DNA of 23,859 bases from an uncultured Cocleimonas sp. GTDB lineage: Bacteria > Pseudomonadota > Gammaproteobacteria > Thiotrichales > Thiotrichaceae. Position 1 is the first letter of the stretch. Every line of letters begins with the position of its first letter. The stretch covers positions 1 through 23,859 of the forward strand of contig CALJIH010000145.1 of NCBI GenBank assembly GCA_937974135.1, given 5' to 3'. The translations under genes and the position numbers were made by a program. Shown one piece after another: positions 1 through 8,110 of this stretch. Below the pieces are notes generated by a model. The model made no database searches, was not told the origin of the DNA, and saw nothing but the letters and a program-made list of their open reading frames with translations.

Positions 1-14
1 ATTACTAGAGATAA

Positions 15-35
15 AAAAGACACCCCCCTACTTTT
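15..35 (-). repeat. REP-like repeat, copy 1
   Basis: The G-rich core AAAGTAGGGGGGTGTCTTT reads on the minus strand, just 3' of the uvrA stop codon. The conserved accessory AAAAC (GTTTT on the plus strand, 41-45) lies 5 nt from the core and overlaps the last bases around the uvrA stop. The flanking A and T runs can pair weakly, but this is not a convincing intrinsic terminator. Confidence 0.8.
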
Positions 36-43
36 AGCCTGTT

Positions 44-2884
44 TTATTTTGTTAAAAGTGGCTTTAAGTATTCACCTGTAAATGATCCTTTCACTTTGAC
101 TACATCTTCGGGTGTTCCCGTAGCGATAATTTGACCACCACCGCTACCACCTTCTGGGCCTAAATCGATGACCCAATCTGCTGTTTTGATGACATCCAGA
201 TTATGTTCAATAACGATGATGGTATTTCCCTCGTCGCGGAGACGATGTAATACCGATAGCAACACTTTTACATCATGGAAATGCAAACCCGTGGTCGGCT
301 CATCAAGAATATAAATCGTTTTACCGGTACTACGCTTTGAAAGTTCTTTGGCTAATTTGACACGCTGAGCTTCACCACCTGAAATCGTGGTCGCGTTTTG
401 TCCGAGTGTGATATACGACAAACCTACGTCTAATAAAGTTTGTAATTTAACCTTTATGCCTGGTATCGCATCAAAGAATTCACGCGCTTCTTCGACTGTC
501 ATTTCTAACACTTCATAGATGTTTTTACCTTTGTATTTTACATCCAGCGTTTCGCGGTTATAGCGTTTGCCTAAGCAGACATCACATTGCACATAGACAT
601 CGGGTAAGAAATGCATTTCGACTTTGGTAACACCATCGCCACGACAGGCTTCGCAACGTCCACCTTTTACATTGAAACTAAAACGACCGGGTAAATAACC
701 ACGCGAACGCGCCTCAGCGGTTGCCGCAAAAAGTTCTCGAATAGGTGTAAAAACTCCGGTGTAAGTGGCGGGATTTGAACGAGGTGTACGACCGATAGGA
801 CTTTGGTTTACATCGACCACTTTATCGAAAAAATCTAAACCTTCAATTTTTTCAACAGGTGCTCGACGCAACGAACTATTGTTTAAATAATGCGCGATAT
901 TTGGATACAAAGTCGCATTGATTAGCGTGGATTTACCCGAACCAGAAACACCCGTGATACACGTCATTAAGCCCACAGGAATAGCCGCAGATACTGATTG
1001 TAGATTATTCCCCGTGGCACCAATCACTTTTAGCATTTTTTCCTTATCAGCTTTGACGCGTTTTTCTGGTACTTCGATTTTCTGTACGCCAGATAAGAAT
1101 TGACCTGTGATTGATTGTTTATTTTTCTCAATATCTTTAGGTTTTCCCTGAGCGACAATGTCACCACCATGTGCACCTGCACCTGGGCCAATATCGACAA
1201 CGTAATCGGCCAAACGAATCGCATCTTCGTCGTGCTCCACCACAATCACGGTATTACCCAAATCGCGTAGATGCTTGAGCGTTTTGAGTAATCGGTCATT
1301 ATCACGTTGATGCAATCCTATTGATGGCTCGTCCAACACGTACATCACACCTACCAAGCCTGCACCGATTTGTGATGCCAAACGAATGCGTTGCGCTTCA
1401 CCACCCGAAAGGGTTTCAGAACTTCTACTCAGGGTTAAATAATCCAAGCCAACATTTACCAAAAACTCTAAACGTAGTCGGATTTCACGAATGATTTTTT
1501 CCGCGATTTTTCCTTGTTTACCTTTGAGCTGAATCTTATCGAAAAACTCAAAACATTCTCCGATGGCTTTATCGGTGACTGTGGGTAAATTTAGATCGGT
1601 AATGTAAACATGACGCGCAGATTCGTTTAAACGCAAACCATCACAGGTGGAGCAGGCATTCACTGACATGTATTTCATTAACTCTTCGCGCACGCCATTT
1701 GAATCTGTATCACGATAACGACGTTCGAAGTTATTGATAATTCCCTCAAATGGATGCGAGCGAATATAGGTCATACCCTTTTTGCCTTTACCTTCGTAAG
1801 TAAATTCGATAGAGGTACGGCCACTGCCGTAAAGCAGTACTTTTTGAATTTTCGCCGGTAGATCTTTATACGGTGTTTGAAGATCAAAATCATAATGTTC
1901 AGACAATGACATGATCATTTGATAATAATAATTATTGCGTTCGTCCCAGCCGCGAATCGCCCCTTTGGCAAGACTTAAATCGGGCTTGGTGACTATCTGA
2001 TCGACATCAAACACTTGTTCAACACCCAAACCATCGCAGGTCTGACAAGCACCTGTTGGGCTATTGAATGAAAACAACCGAGGTTCTAACTCTTGCAGCG
2101 AATAACCACACAATTTACAGGCATAATTTGCTGAAAATAAAATCTCGTCATTGGCTTTGGCATCGTCTTCATCCATCCACGCAATTACCGCTAAATCATC
2201 TGCTAAACGTAATGTAGTCTCTAAGGATTCAGCCAAACGTTGCGCAAAATCAGGACGTACTTTAAAACGATCAACCACCACTTCTACCGTGTGTTTGGTA
2301 CGTAATTCTAATTCAGGAACATCATCCAAATCGTAAACCACTCCATCGATACGAACGCGCAAAAAACCCTGACTTTTGAAGTCTTCAAAGAGTTGTAAAT
2401 GCTCACCTTTACGATCCCGAATCACGGGTGCCAGCATCATCAACTTACTGCCTTCGGGCAATTCCAGAATTTGATCAACCATTTCGCTAACAGTCTGTGC
2501 ATCAAGCGCTATACCGTGTTCAGGGCATCGTGGTTCGCCTGCACGTGCATAAAGTAAACGCAGATAATCGTAGATTTCGGTAATCGTACCCACGGTAGAG
2601 CGTGGATTATGTGAAGTGGTTTTTTGTTCGATAGAAATCGCTGGCGACAAGCCTTCAATATGGTCTAAATCAGGCTTTTCCATCATCGATAAAAATTGAC
2701 GCGCATACGCCGAAAGCGACTCAACATAACGACGTTGACCCTCAGCAAATATCGTATCAAACGCTAGTGAAGATTTGCCCGAACCGGATAAACCTGTAAT
2801 CACAATGAGCTTGTCGCGAGGTAAATCAATATCAATATTTTTAAGATTATGGGTACGCGCACCGCGCAGAGAAATAGTATTCAC
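44..2884 (-). CDS. uvrA: Excinuclease ABC subunit A (UvrA)
   Basis: UvrA is the damage-recognition ATPase of nucleotide excision repair. It dimerises, loads UvrB at lesions and acts in the cytoplasm. At 946 residues it has the usual family length. The first Walker A (GLSGSGKSS) is at residues 31-39 and a second (GVSGSGKST) lies near 640. ABC signatures LSGGEAQR and ISGGEAQR are both present, as are the Zn-binding CxxC pairs of the two halves (CKLC...CQTC near 253-280, CEAC...CDVC in the C-terminal half). The start is GTG at 2884: the homologous N-terminus (IxLRGARTHNLKN) begins right there, and no strong ribosome site is visible. No LexA-type CTG-N10-CAG box is seen upstream, so SOS control is not evident. 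REP-like repeats bound the gene on both sides. Confidence 0.98.
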   Translation of the reverse strand: MNTISLRGARTHNLKNIDIDLPRDKLIVITGLSGSGKSSLAFDTIFAEGQRRYVESLSAYARQFLSMMEKPDLDHIEGLSPAISIEQKTTSHNPRSTVGTITEIYDYLRLLYARAGEPRCPEHGIALDAQTVSEMVDQILELPEGSKLMMLAPVIRDRKGEHLQLFEDFKSQGFLRVRIDGVVYDLDDVPELELRTKHTVEVVVDRFKVRPDFAQRLAESLETTLRLADDLAVIAWMDEDDAKANDEILFSANYACKLCGYSLQELEPRLFSFNSPTGACQTCDGLGVEQVFDVDQIVTKPDLSLAKGAIRGWDERNNYYYQMIMSLSEHYDFDLQTPYKDLPAKIQKVLLYGSGRTSIEFTYEGKGKKGMTYIRSHPFEGIINNFERRYRDTDSNGVREELMKYMSVNACSTCDGLRLNESARHVYITDLNLPTVTDKAIGECFEFFDKIQLKGKQGKIAEKIIREIRLRLEFLVNVGLDYLTLSRSSETLSGGEAQRIRLASQIGAGLVGVMYVLDEPSIGLHQRDNDRLLKTLKHLRDLGNTVIVVEHDEDAIRLADYVVDIGPGAGAHGGDIVAQGKPKDIEKNKQSITGQFLSGVQKIEVPEKRVKADKEKMLKVIGATGNNLQSVSAAIPVGLMTCITGVSGSGKSTLINATLYPNIAHYLNNSSLRRAPVEKIEGLDFFDKVVDVNQSPIGRTPRSNPATYTGVFTPIRELFAATAEARSRGYLPGRFSFNVKGGRCEACRGDGVTKVEMHFLPDVYVQCDVCLGKRYNRETLDVKYKGKNIYEVLEMTVEEAREFFDAIPGIKVKLQTLLDVGLSYITLGQNATTISGGEAQRVKLAKELSKRSTGKTIYILDEPTTGLHFHDVKVLLSVLHRLRDEGNTIIVIEHNLDVIKTADWVIDLGPEGGSGGGQIIATGTPEDVVKVKGSFTGEYLKPLLTK

Positions 2885-2983
2885 AATGGGGATCTTTTTT
2901 AGTTAAGAATTAGTGTTTCTGACTTTTGGGGGTTCTGATATTATCACGGCTAAGTTTAAAACATATCAACTCATTATTGCTTA

Positions 2984-3030
2984 AAAACTGCAAAAAGGTG
3001 GGTGCCTGCTGAGATTCTCTAAGAATCCAG
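2984..3030 (+). repeat. Decayed REP-like copy with adjoining hairpin
   Basis: AAAAC (2984-2988) is followed after 4 nt by AAAAGGTGGGTGCCT, a degenerate form of the repeat core in the same orientation as the intact copy at 3095. Directly after it, 3009-3030 forms a hairpin: CTG-a-GATTCT, loop CTA, AGAATC-CAG. The rest of the 2885-3206 gap holds the intact copy and probably the uvrA and yajR promoters, which I could not place. Confidence 0.45.
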
Positions 3031-3085
3031 TTGTAGTAGACGAATATCCGTGAAGAAATGTCGGGAAAGGTCTTAGCATCGCTCC

Positions 3086-3117
3086 AAAACTGCCAAAAAG
3101 TAGGGGGGTGTCTTTTT
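3086..3117 (+). repeat. REP-like repeat, copy 2
   Basis: AAAAC (3086-3090), 5 nt, then the intact core AAAGTAGGGGGGTGTCTTT on the plus strand (A/T-extended to 3095-3117). It sits in the divergent gap between uvrA and the MFS gene, oriented opposite to copy 1, so the two copies bracket uvrA as inverted repeats about 3.1 kb apart. Confidence 0.8.
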
Positions 3118-3206
3118 AACTATTAGTGTGAGTGAACTATTTATGTTTACTCACTAACTGCTTGAAACTAATTAAGAAAACTCTCTTAAGTCATTTATTT
3201 AATCCT

Positions 3207-4559
3207 ATGAATCAGCTCGAAACCCGTACAGCACTGTCATTAGCTGCCGTTTTTGCCGCGCGTATGCTTGGGCTGTTTATGATTTTGCCGATTCTGCCAT
3301 TATTGGCAAAAGATCTAAATCATTCGACCCCATTTTTAATTGGGTTATGTGTGGGTATTTATGGTTTAACCCAAGCTTTACTGCAAATTCCTTTAGGCAT
3401 GATCTCAGATAAAATCGGTCGAAAACCGGTGATTATTGGTGGCTTAATAGTTTTTGCCATTGGTAGTGTGTTGGCGGCACTAACCGATAATATTTATGTA
3501 ATTATTGCGGCAAGAGCAATACAAGGTAGTGGTGCGATAGCGGCAACTAGTATGGCATTGGCCGCGGATTTAAGTCGTGAAGATCATCGCGCCAAAATGA
3601 TGGCGTTTATTGGCATGAGCATTGGTGCATCTTTTGCGATTGCCATGGTCCTTGGTCCAGTAATCAGTCAATGGGGTGGTTTATCCGCCGTGTTTTGGGT
3701 AACTGCTGTACTTGCAATCATAGGGATCTTACTGGTTACCTTTGTTGTGCCTACCCCAAAACTCACGAAAACACACCGTGATGTTGGCATTATGAAGTCA
3801 TATGTAAAGCCAGTTTTGACTCAAAGCACCCTACTACGTATGAATCTTAGTGTCTTTTCATTACATCTATTGATGACTGCAAACTTTGCGGTGTTGCCGT
3901 TAATTTTTAGAGACTCTTTAGAAATGGCTACTGCTGATCATTGGCTCATTTACTTACCGGTTTTATTCTGCTCAATTATATTTTCATTGCCAATGATTAT
4001 TATCGCGGAGAAATTTCGTAAGAGTAAAATTTGCTTCATTATTGCTGTACTGCTGATCGTACTTTCACAAGTATTATTGGCAAATATTAGCTTTACCTTA
4101 TTCCCTTTAGTGTTTGCCTTCTTGCTTTTCTTTATCGGTTTTAATTTCCTCGAAGCGATGCAACCATCCCTAGTCGCTAAATATTCGGATGTAAGCGCAA
4201 AAGGAACAGCAATGGGTGTTTATTCCACATCCCAGTTTTTAGGTATTTTCGTTGGCGGTGCGCTTGGTGGGTTGGTCTTACAAAGCTTTGGTATTCAAGG
4301 GGTGTTTATCTTTGGAATTTGCGTCGCGCTGTTATTTTTATTCGTGGCAATTAGTCTACCAAAACCCGATTATTTCAAAAGTAAATTGGTAAAACTCAAT
4401 GATGAGTTTTTACTTGATGTGGAAGCTACAACTAAACAGCTCTTAAATATTACAGGCATCAAACAAGCTGCTATTGCAGCTGATGAAGGTGTGGCTTATA
4501 TCAAGATTGATAAGCTTGAGTTTGATCAAACTCATTTAGACAGTTATTTAAAAATCTAA
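3207..4559 (+). CDS. yajR: YajR-type MFS transporter with C-terminal YAM domain
   Basis: This is a 450-residue inner-membrane major facilitator with about 12 hydrophobic segments. Motif A (GMISDKIGRK, near residues 64-73) follows TM2, and QGSGAIAATSMAL and GTAMGVYSTSQFLG match YajR closely. After the last helix, residues 393-450 form a soluble ferredoxin-like tail (ending in AYIKIDKLEFDQTHLDSYLKI). This tail is the YAM domain that separates YajR from ordinary drug exporters. The substrate of the family is not settled; it is usually annotated as a drug/proton antiporter. I placed the start at ATG 3207 because MNQLETRTALSL aligns with the family N-terminus. The longer GTG-initiated reading from 3132 adds 25 residues without homologous character. 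No clear Shine-Dalgarno sequence is seen. Confidence 0.9.
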   Translation: MNQLETRTALSLAAVFAARMLGLFMILPILPLLAKDLNHSTPFLIGLCVGIYGLTQALLQIPLGMISDKIGRKPVIIGGLIVFAIGSVLAALTDNIYVIIAARAIQGSGAIAATSMALAADLSREDHRAKMMAFIGMSIGASFAIAMVLGPVISQWGGLSAVFWVTAVLAIIGILLVTFVVPTPKLTKTHRDVGIMKSYVKPVLTQSTLLRMNLSVFSLHLLMTANFAVLPLIFRDSLEMATADHWLIYLPVLFCSIIFSLPMIIIAEKFRKSKICFIIAVLLIVLSQVLLANISFTLFPLVFAFLLFFIGFNFLEAMQPSLVAKYSDVSAKGTAMGVYSTSQFLGIFVGGALGGLVLQSFGIQGVFIFGICVALLFLFVAISLPKPDYFKSKLVKLNDEFLLDVEATTKQLLNITGIKQAAIAADEGVAYIKIDKLEFDQTHLDSYLKI

Positions 4560-4576
4560 ATTAACCAGCGTCCAAA

Positions 4577-4593
4577 ACCTCATTACTTGAGGT
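4577..4593 (+). other. Small hairpin 3' of yajR
   Basis: ACCTCA, loop TTACT, TGAGGT lies 18 nt after the yajR stop. It has no T-run on the plus strand, so it is at best a weak terminator or an mRNA 3'-end structure. Confidence 0.25.
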
Positions 4594-4698
4594 AAATGAA
4601 TTAAAAATAATGTTCACCTTCCTTTCATCTGTATTTTTTTTTACTTTTAAAGTATTTATGATAAAACCGTACTACTTTCAATAATACTAATAAAAATA

Positions 4699-5436
4699 AT
4701 GAGTACTTCAACTATACAAAGCCCAAGCTCAATAATGATTTTGAAATATAAAATGAGCTTTAAAGAAATTAATCCAATCATTGATGAGTGGTTAGTTAGT
4801 CATCCTAGTGAATCTCACGACACGCTTTCTAACTTTTTAAAAACGGGCCAAGTGATTTTAAAAAAGAATAAACTAAGTCGTGTTCCTAAACTTACACCTT
4901 TTGAAGCAATTAAATTAATAGAAGATATAGAAAAGACAAATTCATTAAATATAACGAATCAAAAATATCATCTCAAAGAATATAAAAATTGTTTTGTAGG
5001 TTCAGAACTCGTTGATTGGTTAAAAGAAAACAAAGGTCTCATAACAGAAGAAGCGGTATTGCTAGGGGAAAATTTATTCTCCCTCAATTTAATTCAACAT
5101 ATTAAGAATGAGCATGAGTTTGAAAATGAGTATCTTTTTTATCACTTTACTCTGCCTAAAATGAATATTCGTTTATCACCAAGAGAGCTTAATGATTTAT
5201 TAGTTGAAATTAAAAATTCACACAATTTCGAAGTTAAAGACCGAACTTTTAAACTAAAAAGCTACCCACAATGTTTCTTAGGATCGGATTTAATAGATTG
5301 GTTAAAAAAGAACAAAAATATAGCAACCTTAGAAGCAACTGCGATTGGTCAAGAGTTAATCAGAAATAAGCACATCGCACATGTGACTAATGATCATGAT
5401 TTTGAAAATGATGGCTTTTTTTACCGTTTTAATTAG
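4699..5436 (+). CDS. Tandem DEP-domain protein
   Basis: A 245-residue protein without signal peptide or membrane segment, so probably cytoplasmic. Residues 65-151 and 159-245 are two repeats of exactly 87 residues. I count 34 identical positions (about 39%), including YxxCFxGSxL, DWLK and HxFEN. The pattern FxGSxLIDWL...A..G..L....I.HV.....F......YRF is that of DEP domains, which elsewhere bind membranes or receptors in signalling. Residues 1-64 are unassigned. DEP domains are uncommon in bacteria and no catalytic or sensor domain accompanies them, so I assign no function. The gene is more AT-rich than its neighbours, which hints at transfer. ATG 4699 is the first start; Met13 and Met19 are alternatives. 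A strong terminator follows. Confidence 0.8.
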   Translation: MSTSTIQSPSSIMILKYKMSFKEINPIIDEWLVSHPSESHDTLSNFLKTGQVILKKNKLSRVPKLTPFEAIKLIEDIEKTNSLNITNQKYHLKEYKNCFVGSELVDWLKENKGLITEEAVLLGENLFSLNLIQHIKNEHEFENEYLFYHFTLPKMNIRLSPRELNDLLVEIKNSHNFEVKDRTFKLKSYPQCFLGSDLIDWLKKNKNIATLEATAIGQELIRNKHIAHVTNDHDFENDGFFYRFN

Positions 5437-5453
5437 CGCTAAATTTTATACGT

Positions 5454-5487
5454 AAAAAAGCAACAGTCCTTCAGCTGTTGCTTTTTT
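5454..5487 (+). terminator. Rho-independent terminator
   Basis: Thirteen-bp perfect stem AAAAAAGCAACAG / CTGTTGCTTTTTT with an 8-nt loop (TCCTTCAG), 17 nt after the DEP-gene stop. The A-run before and T-run after make it bidirectional in principle. Confidence 0.9.
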
Positions 5488-5505
5488 ATCTAGATAAAGA
5501 GAATT

Positions 5506-5720
5506 CTATCTTTCTGGCAATATCCCGCGCGGACTAAATCGCATTACTAACAACAAGATGATACCCACTGTCATGAGTCGCATGTGTGCTGCAGATTCTA
5601 ATAGATGTACTTTTATCGAACTATTTTCAGCCATACCTGAAGTCAATACATCCATCAACCATTGGCCTTAAGGCTTGGCCTAATCCCAATACAAATACTT
5701 CTACTTGAAAATATAAGAGT
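5506..5720 (-). pseudogene. Remnant of a LivM-type ABC permease C-terminus
   Basis: On the minus strand, the frame ending at the TAG (5506-5508) reads ...HLLESAAHMRLMTVGIIL followed by LLVMRFSPRGILPER. This hydrophobic helix followed by RFxPRGxLPER is the typical C-terminus of branched-chain amino-acid/urea ABC permeases (LivM/UrtC). Upstream, a different frame carries FQVEVFVLGLGQALRPMVDG, bounded by stops on both sides, so the reading is frameshifted and interrupted. No start codon with a ribosome site and no other transporter subunit is nearby. It looks like the decayed 3' end of a gene whose remainder was deleted. The family call rests mainly on the last 30 or so residues. Confidence 0.5.
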
Positions 5721-5743
5721 TAAACTTTGACATTGAATTACGA

Positions 5744-7186
5744 TTAATTTAATTCGACGCGAAACTTAAAAGTAACATTTGGCGTAGACCCACCAGATGC
5801 AGCATTAAAGATATTGTTAGGTCTGATGCGTATATAACGTGCAGAGGAATCTGTGTTATTCGGACCACTGGGAGTTGGAGAATAACCGTAATTAACACCG
5901 TCTTGAGAAAATTCCACTGTACCGCAACTTAAACCACTACTGGGGCTACCATCTGTAATTTGGACAGCACCACCACAACTCAGGCCGCTCACAACTAATG
6001 AGGTATCAAGTGGAATCACATCGTCTACTTTGAACGTATTAACATCGGCGGCACCTTGCCCTGAGTTAGTCACCGTTATTGAATACTCAACAATAGCCCC
6101 TGGAATTGACTTTGGGTTTATCGTGCCATTCACAGGATCAGAAAAAGTTTCAAGTCGTTTCGAGACATTCAATATAGGTACATAAGTCGGCAAAGCATCC
6201 AGCACAAAACTTCTGCTAAAAGCGATAACGCTGATCGATTCAGCCTGCGCTACCGACACGCTTCGTTCTGGATCACCCTCAGGCTCTCTGTCTTCATCAA
6301 TTCTAACCCCTATTCTGGTAGCGTTTAAAGCACAACGTCTGACCCAACCGCCATCTGGATTATTTCTACTACGTTTACTCGCCATAACAACTGGCGTCGA
6401 GGAAAAAGCACCTCCTGGAAAATTACTCGTTATGCAACCATTCGTCCACCCGCGAGCCCCGTTATAAGAAAAGGCTTTGTACTCAACGTTATTATTATTC
6501 GAATCAGTAAAGCTGCCAGTCGTAGGTTCCAACGCCATATAACCAATTGTTTCCGGTCTAACAACAGCACCGTCTTCGATTTCAGAACGTTCCAATGCTA
6601 CTTGAAATCCAGTCGTTGTAACATTTCGAATCGCCACATCAAGAAAGGGTAAAGAGGACACAGCTGGGGGAAATTGGCCATTCTCACCCGTCTCATTATT
6701 CATGGTTTGAATAGTAGCAACCACAATGGGAGCAACTGAAAATGCGACATTAAATGTGACTTGATGCCAAGAGGATGTACCTGGATTACCCGTACCAAAT
6801 TGTTGATCAGTGATATTCGCAGTATCGACTTCAAATCTTGTGCCATCGGGCAAGTTGAAATTCCCTTTATCTACGGCGATAGAAGTACTTTGCATGGTTA
6901 CATGCGGACCATCCTCACGATGTGGTTCAGTGGGAGCTGCCTGAAAAGAACTGAGACCAACATTGCGAATCCGAACATTGGAAGGATCTCCACCTTGAGT
7001 TGTTGGTAATACAAATACTACTGGAGTTTGATTAAAATTAGGGGTGAGAGAAACGGAGGTAAAGCCACCGCCACCGAAAGTACTGTTATAATTTTGCTGA
7101 CCAACGATCAATTGTTCAGCCACAAGCGCAGTACTGGCATACAGAAATGCTGCCAAAAATAGAAATTCGTTTATTGTTTTTTTCAT
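5744..7186 (-). CDS. Secreted protein with H-type-lectin-like repeats and a DUF11-like domain
   Basis: A 480-residue exported protein. Residues 1-23 (MKKTINEFLFLAAFLYASTALVA) form a Sec signal peptide, with cleavage likely before EQ. The N-terminal two thirds contain three loosely repeated units near 50-85, 149-200 and 260-300, each of the form F...PVV...........VRNVTxTGFQV, resembling H-type lectin beta-sandwiches. From about residue 337, LNVSKRLE...PGAIVEYSITVTNSGQGAA begins a DUF11-type (Ig-like) repeat, and VDDVIPLDTSLV follows. Four Cys (two in the SCGG/SCGT pair) could form disulfides outside the cytoplasm. There is no LPxTG, lipobox or secretion autotransporter domain. Start ATG 7186 has an AGGA site. 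It probably acts at the cell surface or outside, for instance in adhesion, which is inference. Confidence 0.75.
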   Translation of the reverse strand: MKKTINEFLFLAAFLYASTALVAEQLIVGQQNYNSTFGGGGFTSVSLTPNFNQTPVVFVLPTTQGGDPSNVRIRNVGLSSFQAAPTEPHREDGPHVTMQSTSIAVDKGNFNLPDGTRFEVDTANITDQQFGTGNPGTSSWHQVTFNVAFSVAPIVVATIQTMNNETGENGQFPPAVSSLPFLDVAIRNVTTTGFQVALERSEIEDGAVVRPETIGYMALEPTTGSFTDSNNNNVEYKAFSYNGARGWTNGCITSNFPGGAFSSTPVVMASKRSRNNPDGGWVRRCALNATRIGVRIDEDREPEGDPERSVSVAQAESISVIAFSRSFVLDALPTYVPILNVSKRLETFSDPVNGTINPKSIPGAIVEYSITVTNSGQGAADVNTFKVDDVIPLDTSLVVSGLSCGGAVQITDGSPSSGLSCGTVEFSQDGVNYGYSPTPSGPNNTDSSARYIRIRPNNIFNAASGGSTPNVTFKFRVELN

Positions 7187-7450
7187 ATCAGCAATTCCTA
7201 GAAACTACGAAAACTTATATGAGGAAATTGATACTCCTATTAAAATATTTACTTGTAATCAGTTTAAATATCTGTTTTACACACTATATTATTAATTATC
7301 AATTATTTTCAGATAAATAGAATTTATACGAAATATATTTGCATGTTATATATCTATAATATTCTTCTCTTTCTTATAACTGTTTTTTTTACATGGATAA
7401 TGATTTATACAAGTATTCTTCCTAGGAATTTAAAGTGTTAAAAAACGTAC
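7187..7450. promoter_or_regulatory. AT-rich divergent intergenic region
   Basis: A 264-bp, very AT-rich gap between the 5' ends of the lectin-like gene (-) and yigZ (+). It must carry both promoters, but no -35/-10 pair or operator stands out clearly enough to place. Confidence 0.4.
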
Positions 7451-8047
7451 ATGTATAATATCCCTGCAAAAAAACATCGCGCAGAAACACTAATAAAGCG
7501 CAGTCAATTTATAACAACAATTGCACACGTTGCTGATGCTAATGAAGCAAATGCATTTGTGGCCACTATAAAAAAAGAATACCCTGATGCATCTCACAAC
7601 TGCTGGGCTTATGTCGCTGGTAAACCGGGTGATACTGCAAGTATCGGCATGAGTGATGATGGCGAACCCCATGGTACAGCGGGCAAACCCATGTTAAACG
7701 TTTTGCTACATAGTGAAATTGGTGAGATAGCTGCAGTGGTTACGCGTTATTTTGGTGGTACTAAACTTGGACCCGGGGGATTGGTTAAAGCCTATTCTGG
7801 TTCAGTTAAAAACGCACTAGAAGACATTGACTTGATCCAGAAAAGGCAAATGGTGCCACTACAATTACGCTTTGCATATCCCCATATTAATGCCATTAAA
7901 TTACTCATAGAATCTTATGATGGTTTAATACTTAATGAAGATTACCAAGCCGAGATTTTAATCAATATTGAAATACCAAAATCTAACAATAATGAGTTTA
8001 TTCAAGCAATTACCGATTTATGTTCGGGTGACATTACCATCGCTTAA
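7451..8047 (+). CDS. yigZ: YigZ/IMPACT family protein
   Basis: A 198-residue cytoplasmic protein of the YigZ (UPF0029/IMPACT) family, of normal length. The N-terminal domain shows the family signatures SQFI (18-21), HNCWAYVAG (49-57), DDGEPHGTAGKPML (69-82) and RYFGGTKLGPGGLVKAY (99-115). The C-terminal ferredoxin-like domain (about 140-198) resembles the EF-G domain IV/V fold reported for the family. The biochemical role is not established; links to translation or nucleic-acid binding have been suggested for homologues. It starts at ATG 7451. It converges with the GMC gene, and a REP-like repeat lies between them. Confidence 0.93.
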   Translation: MYNIPAKKHRAETLIKRSQFITTIAHVADANEANAFVATIKKEYPDASHNCWAYVAGKPGDTASIGMSDDGEPHGTAGKPMLNVLLHSEIGEIAAVVTRYFGGTKLGPGGLVKAYSGSVKNALEDIDLIQKRQMVPLQLRFAYPHINAIKLLIESYDGLILNEDYQAEILINIEIPKSNNNEFIQAITDLCSGDITIA

Positions 8048-8057
8048 AATAGAACAC

Positions 8058-8088
8058 AAAAGACACCCCCCTACTTTTTAAAGGTTTT
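8058..8088 (-). repeat. REP-like repeat, copy 3
   Basis: An intact core on the minus strand (8058-8079 as plus-strand AAAAGACACCCCCCTACTTT and two further T) with GTTTT at 8084-8088. It lies between the convergent stops of yigZ and the GMC oxidoreductase. Confidence 0.8.
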
Positions 8089-8110
8089 AAAGATTCTTAA
8101 AAAAACAAAT

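Noticed and set aside
918..1245. Short open frames overlapping uvrA and other long genes on the opposite or shifted frame
   Set aside because: They lie inside clearly conserved genes, show no protein-like composition or ribosome sites, and are frame shadows.
2885..3030. LexA box for uvrA
   Set aside because: No CTG-N10-CAG 16-mer is present. The CTG...CAG at 3009-3030 is 22 bp long and is a hairpin.
2997..3060. Possible TPP riboswitch (GGGTGCCTGCTGAGAT resembles its 5' half)
   Set aside because: The second conserved half (GAACCTGAT and the following pyrophosphate-binding arm) is absent, and the sequence is better explained as a decayed repeat copy plus hairpin.
15..3117. uvrA as a transposon with terminal inverted repeats
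   Set aside because: The gene is a housekeeping gene, no transposase lies inside, no target-site duplication is seen, and the same repeat occurs at several other sites.
3095..3117. G-quadruplex from the G6 run
   Set aside because: Each copy has only one G-run; four closely spaced G-tracts are not present.
5454..5487. Small RNA gene at the AT-rich hairpin after the DEP gene
   Set aside because: The position, stem and T-run are those of an ordinary intrinsic terminator.
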